NCBI RefSeq assembly: GCF_001037495.1
Contig: NZ_KQ089822.1
Span: 1,240,001 to 1,304,000, forward strand
Source of the DNA: Citrobacter sp. MGH106
GTDB taxonomy: Bacteria; Pseudomonadota; Gammaproteobacteria; Enterobacterales; Enterobacteriaceae
DNA: 64,000 nucleotides
Direction of reading: 5' to 3'
Positions 20,339-29,304 of the stretch are shown in pieces; the stretch's first letter is position 1, and each line of letters starts with the position of its first letter. The notes under the pieces are model-generated. The model was not told the DNA's origin and did no database searches. It saw only the letters and a list, made by a program, of their open reading frames with translations. A program made the translations under genes and the position numbers.

Positions 20339-21094
20339 ATGAAGAGATCAAGATGTAGAATGTATTTTGCCGTTACGTTAACGGGTATCGCCTGTTCAAT
20401 GCTGTCATCATATGTAAATGCGGCTATTTCACTGGATCGAACCCGGGCGATTATTAATGGTGATGATAAATCCATCAGCCTGAGTATTAGCAATGAAAAT
20501 AAAAACCAACCTTACCTGGCTCAGGCATGGATTGAAGATCGGCAAGGGAAAAAGATTTCTTCTCCTTTAATTGTGTTACCTCCTGTTCAGCGTGTGGAAC
20601 CTGGTGCGAAAAGTCAGGTAAAAATTCAAGCCTCTCCTGCATTGGCACAATTACCCCAGGATCGGGAATCGCTGTTCTATTTTAATCTGCGTGAAATACC
20701 GCCGCGCAGTAAAACACCGAATACATTGCAAATTGCGTTGCAAACCAGAATTAAGCTTTTTTACCGACCAAAAGCGATCGCCATGGATAAAACCCAGGCA
20801 GCGGATGGTGATTGGGTAGAGAGCACAACTCTGCAGCGTCAGGGGGACAAATTTATTTTGAATAACCCCAGTCCTTATTTTTTGACAGTGGTTATTGCTC
20901 AACCTAGTGTAAAAGGGAAAACGGTTAAATTTAAACCAACAATGATTGATCCACATGGACAGGCAACGCTGGAAGCATCGGCCAGTGAGTTGGGAAACCA
21001 TCCGGTATTGACCTATATTAATGATTACGGTGGACGTCCGCAAATTCAGTATACCTGCAGTGGCAATACATGCCCGGCAAAATTATTGAAATAA
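20339..21094 (+). CDS. Periplasmic fimbrial chaperone, PapD/FimC family
   Basis: A 251-residue protein with a signal peptide ending YVNA. It has the chaperone signature SLDRTRAIINGDDKSISLSI (Arg36 is the mature Arg8 equivalent), LFYFNLREIPP, and QTRIKLFYRP with Lys139 (the PapD Lys112 equivalent); both subunit-binding residues are present. The F1-G1 loop is short, placing it with FGS chaperones. Two C-terminal cysteines (CSGNTC) may form a disulfide. It caps pilins by donor-strand complementation before delivery to the usher. Confidence 0.95.
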   Translation: MKRSRCRMYFAVTLTGIACSMLSSYVNAAISLDRTRAIINGDDKSISLSISNENKNQPYLAQAWIEDRQGKKISSPLIVLPPVQRVEPGAKSQVKIQASPALAQLPQDRESLFYFNLREIPPRSKTPNTLQIALQTRIKLFYRPKAIAMDKTQAADGDWVESTTLQRQGDKFILNNPSPYFLTVVIAQPSVKGKTVKFKPTMIDPHGQATLEASASELGNHPVLTYINDYGGRPQIQYTCSGNTCPAKLLK

Positions 21095-21112
21095 ATGCCA
21101 CAGAAGGGAGTT

Positions 21113-21607
21113 ATGGAGAAAATTCGACTCGTTGTAATTTTTATTGTCTTTTTAATAATGAACTCGGCGTATGCGGATCGATATACCACAATGATAACGG
21201 TTTCGGTTAAAGTTGTAGAACCGGCATGTGTGGTGAATGAAAACAAACCGATCAACGTGGATTTTAGCGATCATGTTGCTGTGACAGATGTCGCGGCAGG
21301 TTTGGCCGTAGAAGACATTGAGTACACGCTGCAGTGTTATGATGCAAATCCGTCGTCGGTGCCTGTTAATATGTATATTAATGGTTACGGGCAAGGATTT
21401 GATAAGGGTAGCGTGCAGACATCATTGGACTCTCTCGCTATAAGGATAAAAGCTGATGGTGTGGATTTTCCATTGAATACAGATTTGGTTATTAATTCGG
21501 GTGGGCCTTATCCTAAGTTGACGGCCACCTTAATTAAGGCACCGAATCGTGAGTTGCCGACGGGATCGTTCACTGCCGAAGCAACGATGGTAGTATATTA
21601 TCCATAA
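21113..21607 (+). CDS. Minor fimbrial subunit (MrpE/PapK-like position)
   Basis: A 164-residue pilin. I choose the ATG at 21113 because AAGGGAG lies just before it; the in-frame ATG at 21095 directly abuts the chaperone stop and has no ribosome binding site. It has a signal peptide ending SAYA, pilin cysteines in EPACVV and LQCYD, and the C-terminal FTAEATMVVYYP. It is most similar to the next two subunits in the block INVDFSDHVAVTDV. It is probably a tip or adaptor subunit. Confidence 0.85.
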   Translation: MEKIRLVVIFIVFLIMNSAYADRYTTMITVSVKVVEPACVVNENKPINVDFSDHVAVTDVAAGLAVEDIEYTLQCYDANPSSVPVNMYINGYGQGFDKGSVQTSLDSLAIRIKADGVDFPLNTDLVINSGGPYPKLTATLIKAPNRELPTGSFTAEATMVVYYP

Positions 21608-21708
21608 CACGATTCACCATGTTGGTAAGTAAAAGCAGGTACCAGTTTCTGATATTTAACTGAGGATCAGAATCCTTTATTTGTGTCACCAATAAATGTA
21701 GGCGATAA

Positions 21709-22194
21709 GTGAAAATAAATATTTGGCTGTTCGGTATAGCGCTTTGTGCAAGGGGCGGTGTGGTGAATGCTGATAATAATGTACACTTTACTGGTGCATT
21801 AATATCAGAACCTTGTGAAATTAATGGCAACCAGCAGATTAATGTTGATTTCGGTGATAATGTTATTACAACAGATGTCTCTGCTGGTCTGGTAACGAAA
21901 GATATTACTTACACCTTGGACTGCAGTAATGCTGGCTCCACGAGCAATTTAAGCATGGAAATATCAGGGACAATTGTTGATTTCGATCAGTATGGCGGAA
22001 GCCTCGAAACATCAATTCCAGAACTGGCGATTAAGCTAAAACATGATGGTGCAGATTTTCCGCTTAACAAGAGTCTGCCTTTTACTGCAGGTAGCCAGCC
22101 TGTTCTGTCAGCATTGTTGATTCAGGAACCTGGTTCTCACCTGCCTACAGGCCAATTTAGCGCATCAGCAACAATGACGGTAGACTACCCATGA
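21709..22194 (+). CDS. Minor fimbrial subunit (MrpF-like position)
   Basis: A 161-residue pilin from a GTG start. It has a signal peptide ending VVNA, the donor strand block DNNVHFTGALISEPCEI, the block INVDFGDNVITTDVSAGLVTKDITYTLDC, and the C-terminal FSASATMTVDYP. It is closely related to the preceding subunit, with the shared IxVDFxDxVxxTDVxAGL, which implies gene duplication. It overlaps the next gene by 4 bases. Confidence 0.85.
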   Translation: MKINIWLFGIALCARGGVVNADNNVHFTGALISEPCEINGNQQINVDFGDNVITTDVSAGLVTKDITYTLDCSNAGSTSNLSMEISGTIVDFDQYGGSLETSIPELAIKLKHDGADFPLNKSLPFTAGSQPVLSALLIQEPGSHLPTGQFSASATMTVDYP

Positions 22195-22679
22195 AATCTT
22201 CTCTGTTACTCTTATTATTCTTTGTTCTCCAACCCTGGGGAATGGCTCAGGCCGATGGCCCTAATATGTTTTTCAGCGGGACCCTGGTGATGCCCCCTTG
22301 TACCATCAGTAAGGGCGCAAAGGTAGAAGTTGATTTTGGTGAGGATCTGGGGGTCAATAAAATTGATGGCGTGAATTATACCAAGACTGTTGATTATACG
22401 GTGGACTGTGACGAGGATTATGTGGCTAACCAGTTGGCGATCGTTATCGAGACGACGAGTCCAACCATTTTTGATCCGTCGGCAGTTGCAACTGACAAAA
22501 ACGGGCTTGGCATCAAGGTGATGATCGGCACGCAACCAGTTACTTTTGCCCAACCAATTGCTGTCGACGATCCCACATCCCCGCCGGTTATCAGTGTCGC
22601 TCCGGTTAAAGATCCCGCTATTACGCTGGAGGAGGGCGCCTTCGAAGCTTTCATGACTCTACGCACGGATTACATATAG
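22191..22679 (+). CDS. Minor fimbrial subunit (MrpG-like position)
   Basis: A 162-residue exported pilin with a signal peptide ending AQA. The N-terminal block is MFFSGTLVMPPCTI, followed by VEVDFGEDLGVNKIDG and a second Cys in YTVDCDED. The C-terminal LRTDYI keeps the penultimate tyrosine. It is an adaptor or minor shaft subunit by position; the exact role cannot be told from sequence. Confidence 0.83.
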   Translation: MKSSLLLLLFFVLQPWGMAQADGPNMFFSGTLVMPPCTISKGAKVEVDFGEDLGVNKIDGVNYTKTVDYTVDCDEDYVANQLAIVIETTSPTIFDPSAVATDKNGLGIKVMIGTQPVTFAQPIAVDDPTSPPVISVAPVKDPAITLEEGAFEAFMTLRTDYI

Positions 22680-22686
22680 GTAAGCC

Positions 22687-23211
22687 ATGAAGCTCAATAT
22701 TCTTCTGTTCAGTGTGCTTTTACTGTTGAAATACAATCCGCTCTATGCTGATGGCAATGTCCATCTTTCGGGGGCGCTGGTTTCGGAACCATGTACGCTG
22801 CCTGACGGTAGTGACAATATTCCGCTTAATTTCGGGACCGTGGTGGATAAAGATCTCTACGCGCACGAGCGTACTGATAGCAGTGCGTTTACGATTCATT
22901 TGGCAGATTGCGATCCGTCTGTATTGTCGACGGTCAGCGTTACGTTTCAGGGAACAGAAGAAACAGAGTTACCGGGTTTGCTGGCGATAGATCCCGCCAG
23001 TACGGCAAAGGGTATTGCGATTGGTATTGAAGGCGATAATGGGACATTACTGCCTTTGAGTACGGCGAGTCCCTACGCTAACTTGATACCGGGAAATAAC
23101 GATTTAAATTTTCAGGCGTTTGTCCAGGCCACGCCGACAGCGATGGCTAATAAAGCCCTTGTTGTCGGTGAGTTTTCGGCGACAGCCACCTTTGTTCTGG
23201 GTTACCAATAA
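22687..23211 (+). CDS. Minor fimbrial subunit preceding the tip adhesin
   Basis: A 174-residue pilin with a signal peptide ending PLYA. The block DGNVHLSGALVSEPCTL is nearly the same as in the 21709 gene, but the rest resembles FimA-type subunits more (LIPGNNDLNFQAFVQ and VGEFSATATFVLGYQ). Placed directly before the adhesin gene, it is a candidate adaptor joining adhesin to tip fibrillum. It lies 7 bases after the previous gene. Confidence 0.83.
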   Translation: MKLNILLFSVLLLLKYNPLYADGNVHLSGALVSEPCTLPDGSDNIPLNFGTVVDKDLYAHERTDSSAFTIHLADCDPSVLSTVSVTFQGTEETELPGLLAIDPASTAKGIAIGIEGDNGTLLPLSTASPYANLIPGNNDLNFQAFVQATPTAMANKALVVGEFSATATFVLGYQ

Positions 23212-23231
23212 ATATTATCGTCGAGGTTTAA

Positions 23232-24071
23232 ATGCGCTATTTATTATCCAGCCTGTTGTTAATTATCTCTTCAGCGACGGCAAGCCAATACCCGGTGATA
23301 AGTTCTATCACTACTGATACACAGGACGCTGAGCATATAGTTTACCATATTACTCAGCATTTAATTAATTACCCGGACCCTGCGATTGATGCGATACCGC
23401 CTGCGGGCTATATGTATGCAACTTTGGCAATGAAGCATCCAAAATATATCTATGATGGTAACCCTCAGACATTAGTGATGCCGGGTTATGTAAGAACATC
23501 GAGTAGCAAAAGTTACAGCGAATCAGCGTTGGAAGCATACAATAGTCAACAAGGTATCACTACGTTTATTTCACCGTCGGTATCCGAACCGTTAAAACCG
23601 GGCCAGGATTGTATAGGCTATTTCTTTACTCCGTCTTTAGACCCGAATATGGGCTCGTCTGCGATTAAAGCGCCTGCAGGGTGTGTGGGCGTACCGCCTG
23701 CACAAGAGTGGTGTAAGATAGTAACGCCAGAACTGGTATTCGATCACGGGGTAGCTACGTTGGAAGATGCTGAAGATAACAACATAGCTGATAAAACGGC
23801 AAATCTTCGAGTGAGTTGTACTGCCGATATGCAGGTGACTTTTAACCTGATGAATACGGATACTGGTGGCTATGAATCTGAGTCGATTAATTTAACTCCA
23901 TCTGGCAGAGCATTTATTTCTGTTGATAATAAGGCGCTTAATAGCACTCGTAATATTCCTATTTCTCTAAAGGCTGGGAATAATGACCTGCCAGTAATTA
24001 GCCGAATATCTGATATTAACGCCACTGGCGTTTATTATGGAAGCAGTGTGTTGATAATGGAACCATATTAA
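23232..24071 (+). CDS. MrpH-like two-domain fimbrial tip adhesin
   Basis: A 279-residue exported protein, about 100 longer than the pilins, as expected for an adhesin with an extra N-terminal receptor-binding domain. The interdomain region QDCIGYFFTPS...GCVGVPPAQEWC follows the cysteine pattern I recall from Proteus MrpH. The C-terminal half (VTPELVFDHGVATL to YYGSSVLIMEPY) is pilin-like. The mature N-domain has histidines at 35, 39, 43 and 69. Only H69 falls near the reported zinc-binding His pair of MrpH, so metal use is uncertain. The ligand is unknown. Confidence 0.75.
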   Translation: MRYLLSSLLLIISSATASQYPVISSITTDTQDAEHIVYHITQHLINYPDPAIDAIPPAGYMYATLAMKHPKYIYDGNPQTLVMPGYVRTSSSKSYSESALEAYNSQQGITTFISPSVSEPLKPGQDCIGYFFTPSLDPNMGSSAIKAPAGCVGVPPAQEWCKIVTPELVFDHGVATLEDAEDNNIADKTANLRVSCTADMQVTFNLMNTDTGGYESESINLTPSGRAFISVDNKALNSTRNIPISLKAGNNDLPVISRISDINATGVYYGSSVLIMEPY

Positions 24072-24224
24072 CTCTATTTGTTTCTGAAGTGTTAATAATT
24101 ATCTTTTTATATCATGGCCTGATGATTATATAGATTCTGTTTGCGGGTGCGGATATCCTGTAGCATATAGGGCTATCGCATCTTTATTATTTATTAATAT
24201 TGTTTTTTATTACTGTGAGCCAGT

Positions 24225-25985
24225 ATGAACTCTCGCACGATTGTAAAATTTTCCCTACTGATGCTATTTATTCTTTTTGTCGGAATTTTATCATGGCCAT
24301 GGAAAACGCTCTCTGGATACGGAATGGATATCACGCTCAATATTCTGGTCTGGATCTGGGTAGCTCTGTGGGGAGCTGCTCTTTCAATTCTGCTATGGCG
24401 TAAGAATATTAAGGGGAGTCTGCCTTTGGTACTTCTGCTCGCGGGCGCGATCCTGATGAGTGTACCACTGGCATGGACACCAATGAGTTCATGGGGAGAA
24501 TCACTTACCCGTCTGGGGGGGATCTGGGCAATGGCTCTGCTAATGGGGCTACTTTTACAGTTTCCCCTGCGGGGACGCGAACGTCAGTGTATTTATATGA
24601 TTATTATTGCAGCAGGGATTATTCAAACAGGGATTTCCTGTTGGCAAATTCTGGCACCGGAAAATGCTGCTGCCTGGACGGAGTATTCCTTTGCCGGTCA
24701 AAATGGCCGTCCTGCAGGCACCTTTCTGCAAATCAATCTGTTAGGTTCTTTTTTAGCAACCGCTTTCCTGTGTGCACTGTGGCTTATGTCTTCAGGACTG
24801 ATGCCAGGTTTGCGTAAAGCATCCATGCTGTGTTCTGTGCTGTTGTGTGCCGGTGTCATTATTACGCAGTCCCGTTCAGCGCTGCTCAGTGCCATAGCAG
24901 GTGGTGTTTTGATGTGCATTTTTAATCGCAAGAAGCCTTTTATCCTTGCGGTTTTGGTGGTGACTTTGCTGGGGTCATTCGTGGGTGAGGCAACTCTCAA
25001 TCAACGCGTCAAGCTGTTACCGCAAACACTAGATACCGCTATGGGGAATTTAACGGGGACAAACCACGACGAGCGTCCTCGTGATATCGACTTGAGAACA
25101 GACTGGAATCGCCAGCATTCTGATGCTGAACGTTTCACTTTACTCAAAGGCGGGATGGCGCTGATTTATTCGCATATTTTTAAGGGGAGCGGACTTTCTT
25201 CTTTTGAAACTGCTTTCCCCAAGGCTTTGGCCAGTGAGGGAATAACCAATCCTTTTACTGTGACGGTTCGTTACCCACATAACGAATTAATTTATGTCTG
25301 GTGCGAAGGCGGAATACTGGCATTAACAGGGATCTTACTTTGGTTGTCTCTTGTGATTGCGCCGTTTCGGGCAATTAAAGCACGTAATGTCTGCTCGCGT
25401 GGGGCATTACTATTACCTCTGTTGCTACATATTATGACGGAGTATCCCTTGTATTTATCTGCTGTACATTGCGTGTTATTGGTTATATTGCTGTGGCTGG
25501 CACTTCCAGTGACGATCAAAAACAGTGAGAAACGCTGGCAACCTTCATTTCCATTACGCCTGGGAATACAGGCAGCAAGTTATGTTCTCTGTCTGTCAGG
25601 CACCCTATTTATGGTGACCGCACTGCAGTCTGCTAAACAACTGCGTCAGGCAGAGGATTTTTGGTTAAGCGATCCTTCATTATTGGCCGTTTCTGGTAAT
25701 GATTATGCACAGGCAGACCATTTGTTGTTTGATCGGGCAGCTAGCGACCTGGCGCTTTTCAATATTAATTCTGATGTCTCGTTACTTATACAGTTTCAGT
25801 CTCAGGCCGGAGAGTGGCTGAAGTGGCATAACGATTCAAACATGATGGACTCAATGAGAAAAATTGCCTTGTATTTTAATAATTCACCACAAGCGCAATA
25901 CTGGAATTATCGTGGTTGTTTGAGTTTTCCACAGGATACTCGCTTTTCATGTACAACAGCTGTAATGCAAGGGAAACCACAATAA
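24225..25985 (+). CDS. PglL-like O-oligosaccharyltransferase / Wzy_C-family ligase
   Basis: A 586-residue polytopic membrane protein with about 12 hydrophobic segments and a large periplasmic loop around residues 270-345. It resembles the PglL/PilO branch of the Wzy_C superfamily: Q169 in AGTFLQINLLG, H352-N353 in RYPHNELIYVWCEGG, and Y407 in MTEYPLYLSA. These sit close to the essential Q178, H349 and Y405 that I recall for Neisseria PglL. A soluble C-terminus (about 470-586) follows. Family members move a lipid-linked glycan onto Ser of a protein, or onto lipid A core (WaaL), or polymerise it (Wzy). It is the first gene of the glycan operon, 153 bp after the adhesin gene. I favour protein or surface ligase over polymerase, with moderate confidence. 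Confidence 0.72.
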   Translation: MNSRTIVKFSLLMLFILFVGILSWPWKTLSGYGMDITLNILVWIWVALWGAALSILLWRKNIKGSLPLVLLLAGAILMSVPLAWTPMSSWGESLTRLGGIWAMALLMGLLLQFPLRGRERQCIYMIIIAAGIIQTGISCWQILAPENAAAWTEYSFAGQNGRPAGTFLQINLLGSFLATAFLCALWLMSSGLMPGLRKASMLCSVLLCAGVIITQSRSALLSAIAGGVLMCIFNRKKPFILAVLVVTLLGSFVGEATLNQRVKLLPQTLDTAMGNLTGTNHDERPRDIDLRTDWNRQHSDAERFTLLKGGMALIYSHIFKGSGLSSFETAFPKALASEGITNPFTVTVRYPHNELIYVWCEGGILALTGILLWLSLVIAPFRAIKARNVCSRGALLLPLLLHIMTEYPLYLSAVHCVLLVILLWLALPVTIKNSEKRWQPSFPLRLGIQAASYVLCLSGTLFMVTALQSAKQLRQAEDFWLSDPSLLAVSGNDYAQADHLLFDRAASDLALFNINSDVSLLIQFQSQAGEWLKWHNDSNMMDSMRKIALYFNNSPQAQYWNYRGCLSFPQDTRFSCTTAVMQGKPQ

Positions 25986-26344
25986 TGAATGAGTCCAAAG
26001 CGCTACAACCCGTATCAGCGGTGCAAATTACTCATCTGGATGAAATGGTTGGCGGCTGGTTTATTGGTGCATTTACACCTGCTGCTTATTCGACGAATGA
26101 TGTTGAAGTTGCTGTAAAACATTTTCCTGCTGGAGTGGTTGAAAAGGCGCATGTCCACCGGATTGCTACAGAAATAACATTGCTGCTACAGGGACGAGCA
26201 CGGATGGCTGACAGGGAACTGAACGCAGGCGATATTATCACTCTGGCACCTGGAACCGCCAGTGCATTCGAGGCTCTGGAAGCGTGTATTACCGTGGTAA
26301 TAAAACATCCCGGTGCGCTTAATGACAAATATTTTGAGAGTTAA
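25985..26344 (+). CDS. Small cupin-domain protein
   Basis: A 119-residue single-domain cupin starting at MNESKALQPV; its ATG overlaps the previous TAA by one base. The metal-site motif is partly visible as EKAHVHRIATEITLLLQGRA and the second cupin motif as LNAGDIITLAPGTASAFEAL. Small cupins in glycan loci are often sugar-nucleotide isomerases, or accessory proteins next to a nucleotidyltransferase as here. The substrate is not evident. Confidence 0.75.
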   Translation: MNESKALQPVSAVQITHLDEMVGGWFIGAFTPAAYSTNDVEVAVKHFPAGVVEKAHVHRIATEITLLLQGRARMADRELNAGDIITLAPGTASAFEALEACITVVIKHPGALNDKYFES

Positions 26345-26348
26345 TGTG

Positions 26349-27119
26349 ATGCTGAATATTGTGATTCCAATGGCTGGTCGTGGAAGCCGGTTTGCGCAGG
26401 TGGGTTTTACCGATCCAAAACCCTTCATCTCCATTGCCGGTGTGCCGATGATTGAACTGGTTATTAATAATTTACGCCCGAGCTGCCCGCACCGGTTTAT
26501 TTTCATTTGTCAGCAAGCACATCTGGAACGCTATGATTTTGCTGCGCGTCTGGAAAGTCTGGCTCCAGACTCTCTGGTTATCAGCGTCGCTGATATTACT
26601 GATGGCGCACTTTGCTCTGTTTTGAGTGCCGCAGCGTTAATTGATAACAGTTCCCCTCTGATGATTGCCAATTCCGATCAGTGGGTAAATATCAATATTG
26701 ACGACTATTTAGCAGAAATCGAACGCCGCGACCTCGATGGCTTTATTATGACAATGTCGGCAACTGATTCTCGTTGGTCGTATGTTAATTATGATGAAGA
26801 AGGGTGGGTATCTCAGGTCGTCGAAAAAGAAGTTGTTTCCAGTGAGGCGACTGTTGGCATCTATAATTTTCGCTCTGGTCGTGATTTCTGCCGTCTGGCG
26901 CGATCGATGGTTGCACGCAACGAACGCAGCCAGGGGGAATTTTATGTCGCCCCTGTGTATACCCATATGTATCGTGAAGGGTTATTTCGTATCGGTACTT
27001 ATAATATTGGCTGCAATGGGAAAGGGATGCATGGTCTGGGTACACCTGAAGATCTTGCGCAATTTATGAAGAGTAAGGCCCTGAAAAATGCCCTGGAGAA
27101 ATGTGAGGCAACGGTATGA
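26349..27119 (+). CDS. Sugar/alditol-phosphate nucleotidyltransferase
   Basis: A 256-residue GT-A-like nucleotidyltransferase starting at MLNIVIPMAGRGSRF (ATG at 26349, 4 bases after the cupin stop). The nucleotide-binding signature is GRGSRFAQVGFTDPKPF, and the aspartate in IANSDQWVNI is the probable metal ligand. It resembles the LicC/SpsI-like group found in capsule and O-antigen clusters that activate sugar or polyol phosphates with CTP, UTP or dTTP. It overlaps the next gene by 4 bases. Confidence 0.8.
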   Translation: MLNIVIPMAGRGSRFAQVGFTDPKPFISIAGVPMIELVINNLRPSCPHRFIFICQQAHLERYDFAARLESLAPDSLVISVADITDGALCSVLSAAALIDNSSPLMIANSDQWVNINIDDYLAEIERRDLDGFIMTMSATDSRWSYVNYDEEGWVSQVVEKEVVSSEATVGIYNFRSGRDFCRLARSMVARNERSQGEFYVAPVYTHMYREGLFRIGTYNIGCNGKGMHGLGTPEDLAQFMKSKALKNALEKCEATV

Positions 27120-28825
27120 GACTTATTGCCTGCGTACACCGGAGAGGATTACGTTGGCCTGTATGCCGGGTATTGCAGGATCCTGAACGCTGTTTTTCCC
27201 GACTTCCTGAGAATACAACCGTCATTACATTTGCGCGGGTTAAGAGTGCTCCAGTACATAAACTGACAGCAGTAGAGCGCTTTTTAGACATTACTACCGC
27301 TAATGTTGTTTGTTCACACTGGGATTTTTCCCCATTGGCGGCTCAGTTACTATGGGATACTGCACATCTTATTCCTGTGGGTGGTTGTCTCTATTTACTT
27401 GAATCGGAAGGAGTAGGGGAATTACTCTCCAGGTCCTATTATAAAAATAGATTCGTTGAGATCACATCAGCAATCCCGGGTATTCGTTGTTTCCAAAAAA
27501 AGAGTCTATTACCAGCCGAAAATGATCGTGGTCTGGATGCCTGGAGTTTCTGTATTCCGGTTGGTGGCACTGATGCAGACATGTTAAATGCTTGTGTGGA
27601 ACGGATTCTCTCTTTGGGGGTGGAGCAACAAGAGATCATTCTTTGTGGTCAGGTACCTGAAGACTTTAGCTATTTTAGTGAAGTGAAAATTATTGGTGAA
27701 GCATTACCCGAATATCCAATACATATTACCAAAAAGAAAAATATGCTGGTAAAAGCGGCTACTTTACCTAATTTATGTATTCTTCACGATCGTGTTCTGT
27801 TGCCCGTTAACTTCAAAGACGCAATCAAGCGTTTTGGTGATAATTATCCCTTCGTTGGTTTTCAGTCATTCTGGTTTGCTGATCAGTGGCAGGCTACACC
27901 GCGTCGTTATTCCGACTTTGGTACGATATCGTCAGTACCTGAGGCTTTAATAAAAGCTGAGCGTTTACGTCGCACAGAAATTAAAGAATTTAACCCGATG
28001 AAAATGGCTGCGCAACATCCCGTTCGCTCTCATTTTGGTCATGATTATCTGACTGGCAGCCTCTATTTGTGTAAGCGAAGCGTTTGGCATTGCTTGCCAC
28101 AGAATGAGAACCTGTTCTGGGGGGAGTTTGAGGACGTAGAGCAGGGAATTCAAGCGGCAGTAGCTGGTATACCTTCTCGTGTAAATCCTTATTCACTGAC
28201 AGAATCGCAGCGCTATCGCAGCATAATGCATGGATATGGCGTGCTATCTGGAGTGGTGAAAAATGGTTGTATCAGACAAGAACGATCTCCAATGGAATGG
28301 TGGGGGTTTACACGCAAACCTGCACTGGATATTACTCATCAGGAAGGGATAAAGCGTCTCGCGGCTTTTGCTCAACGCTATACGGGAAGCGATATTCTGG
28401 TTCGTCAGATACAACATCGCCCCTTAACTGGAGTGCGTCGCTTTTGTCTGATAGCAAAATTATTGTGGCAAACGCAAGGTAATACCAAACATCTGGTAGA
28501 AGATTGGTTCAAGGAGGTTTTATGTGAATCTTATGATCCGGTCTCGAGAGAATCATTTCAGTTTGTACTGAATAGTGCAGCAAGTGTCGCGGATAAAAAA
28601 CTTTTTTTCCTTAAGCATATTAGCCTGACGCGCCAGTTATTTAATAATTTTTTCTCTTCACCTTTCATTATGCCCGATAAAACTCAAGAAAAAACAGGGA
28701 TCAATAAATTTATAGGAACATTCATTGCCGCAGTCTGGTTGAAGTTCTTTAGTCGACATACGGCTTTCCCTATATCGTTACTGCAACTCTGGCGTATCTT
28801 ACGCAATCACAGAGGTGTTGTATGA
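27116..28825 (+). CDS. Large glycosyltransferase, probably two-domain
   Basis: A 569-residue soluble protein with no signal or clear membrane helix. Residues 145-400 look like a GT-A glycosyltransferase: AWSFCIPVGGTDADMLNACVERIL at the start and LFWGEFEDVEQGIQAAVAG near 332-350, the acidic motif typical of the acceptor end. Residues 1-140 (for example THLIPVGGCLYLLE-like text at 75-95) recall the end of a SAM-methyltransferase fold, but this is weak. The C-terminal 150 residues are unassigned. It probably adds one sugar of the locus glycan in the cytoplasm. Confidence 0.65.
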   Translation: MRLIACVHRRGLRWPVCRVLQDPERCFSRLPENTTVITFARVKSAPVHKLTAVERFLDITTANVVCSHWDFSPLAAQLLWDTAHLIPVGGCLYLLESEGVGELLSRSYYKNRFVEITSAIPGIRCFQKKSLLPAENDRGLDAWSFCIPVGGTDADMLNACVERILSLGVEQQEIILCGQVPEDFSYFSEVKIIGEALPEYPIHITKKKNMLVKAATLPNLCILHDRVLLPVNFKDAIKRFGDNYPFVGFQSFWFADQWQATPRRYSDFGTISSVPEALIKAERLRRTEIKEFNPMKMAAQHPVRSHFGHDYLTGSLYLCKRSVWHCLPQNENLFWGEFEDVEQGIQAAVAGIPSRVNPYSLTESQRYRSIMHGYGVLSGVVKNGCIRQERSPMEWWGFTRKPALDITHQEGIKRLAAFAQRYTGSDILVRQIQHRPLTGVRRFCLIAKLLWQTQGNTKHLVEDWFKEVLCESYDPVSRESFQFVLNSAASVADKKLFFLKHISLTRQLFNNFFSSPFIMPDKTQEKTGINKFIGTFIAAVWLKFFSRHTAFPISLLQLWRILRNHRGVV

Positions 28826-29304
28826 CACAAATTAATGTACTGAATGCACCGCTTACCACCGTACATTCATGGGCAGAAGGAAATAGCGAAGCGCTGTCAT
28901 CATTATCTGGCATTAATGATACTTGTACTGTCTGGATTACACTGTGTGATGACCGGATAGTTGAAACCAGAGAAATGACGGAAGCCGGGCCTACATATCC
29001 GCTGGTTTTCATTATTTATCAGAATGGGATGCAGGAAGCACCAGAAAAGATTTGGCCAATGTGTCTCCATTATATCAATGCGGTCGCGCGCAATACACAG
29101 CAAGTGGATCTCATTCTCACAGGCGAAATGATCTCTCATCGGTATGCTGCGTGGGTAAACTGGTTGAATTTTGTTTCTGATACACCATTACCATTGCGTC
29201 GGCTGCTCCTCTTAAGCGTTTTGAAAATAATAGCCTATGGCAATGGGTTTTTTATTCAAAATAGAGCCGTACAATTTGTATCCCGCTTATTCAGGAAAAT
29301 GTAA
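28822..29304 (+). CDS. Unrecognised protein of the glycan operon
   Basis: A 160-residue protein that I do not recognise. It has no signal peptide. A hydrophobic stretch lies near residues 125-145 (LRRLLLLSVLKIIAYGNGFF), followed by a basic C-terminus, so it may associate with the membrane. Coupling by a 4-base overlap upstream and a 1-base TAATG overlap downstream argues that it is a true gene working with the flanking glycosyltransferases. Confidence 0.7.
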   Translation: MTQINVLNAPLTTVHSWAEGNSEALSSLSGINDTCTVWITLCDDRIVETREMTEAGPTYPLVFIIYQNGMQEAPEKIWPMCLHYINAVARNTQQVDLILTGEMISHRYAAWVNWLNFVSDTPLPLRRLLLLSVLKIIAYGNGFFIQNRAVQFVSRLFRKM

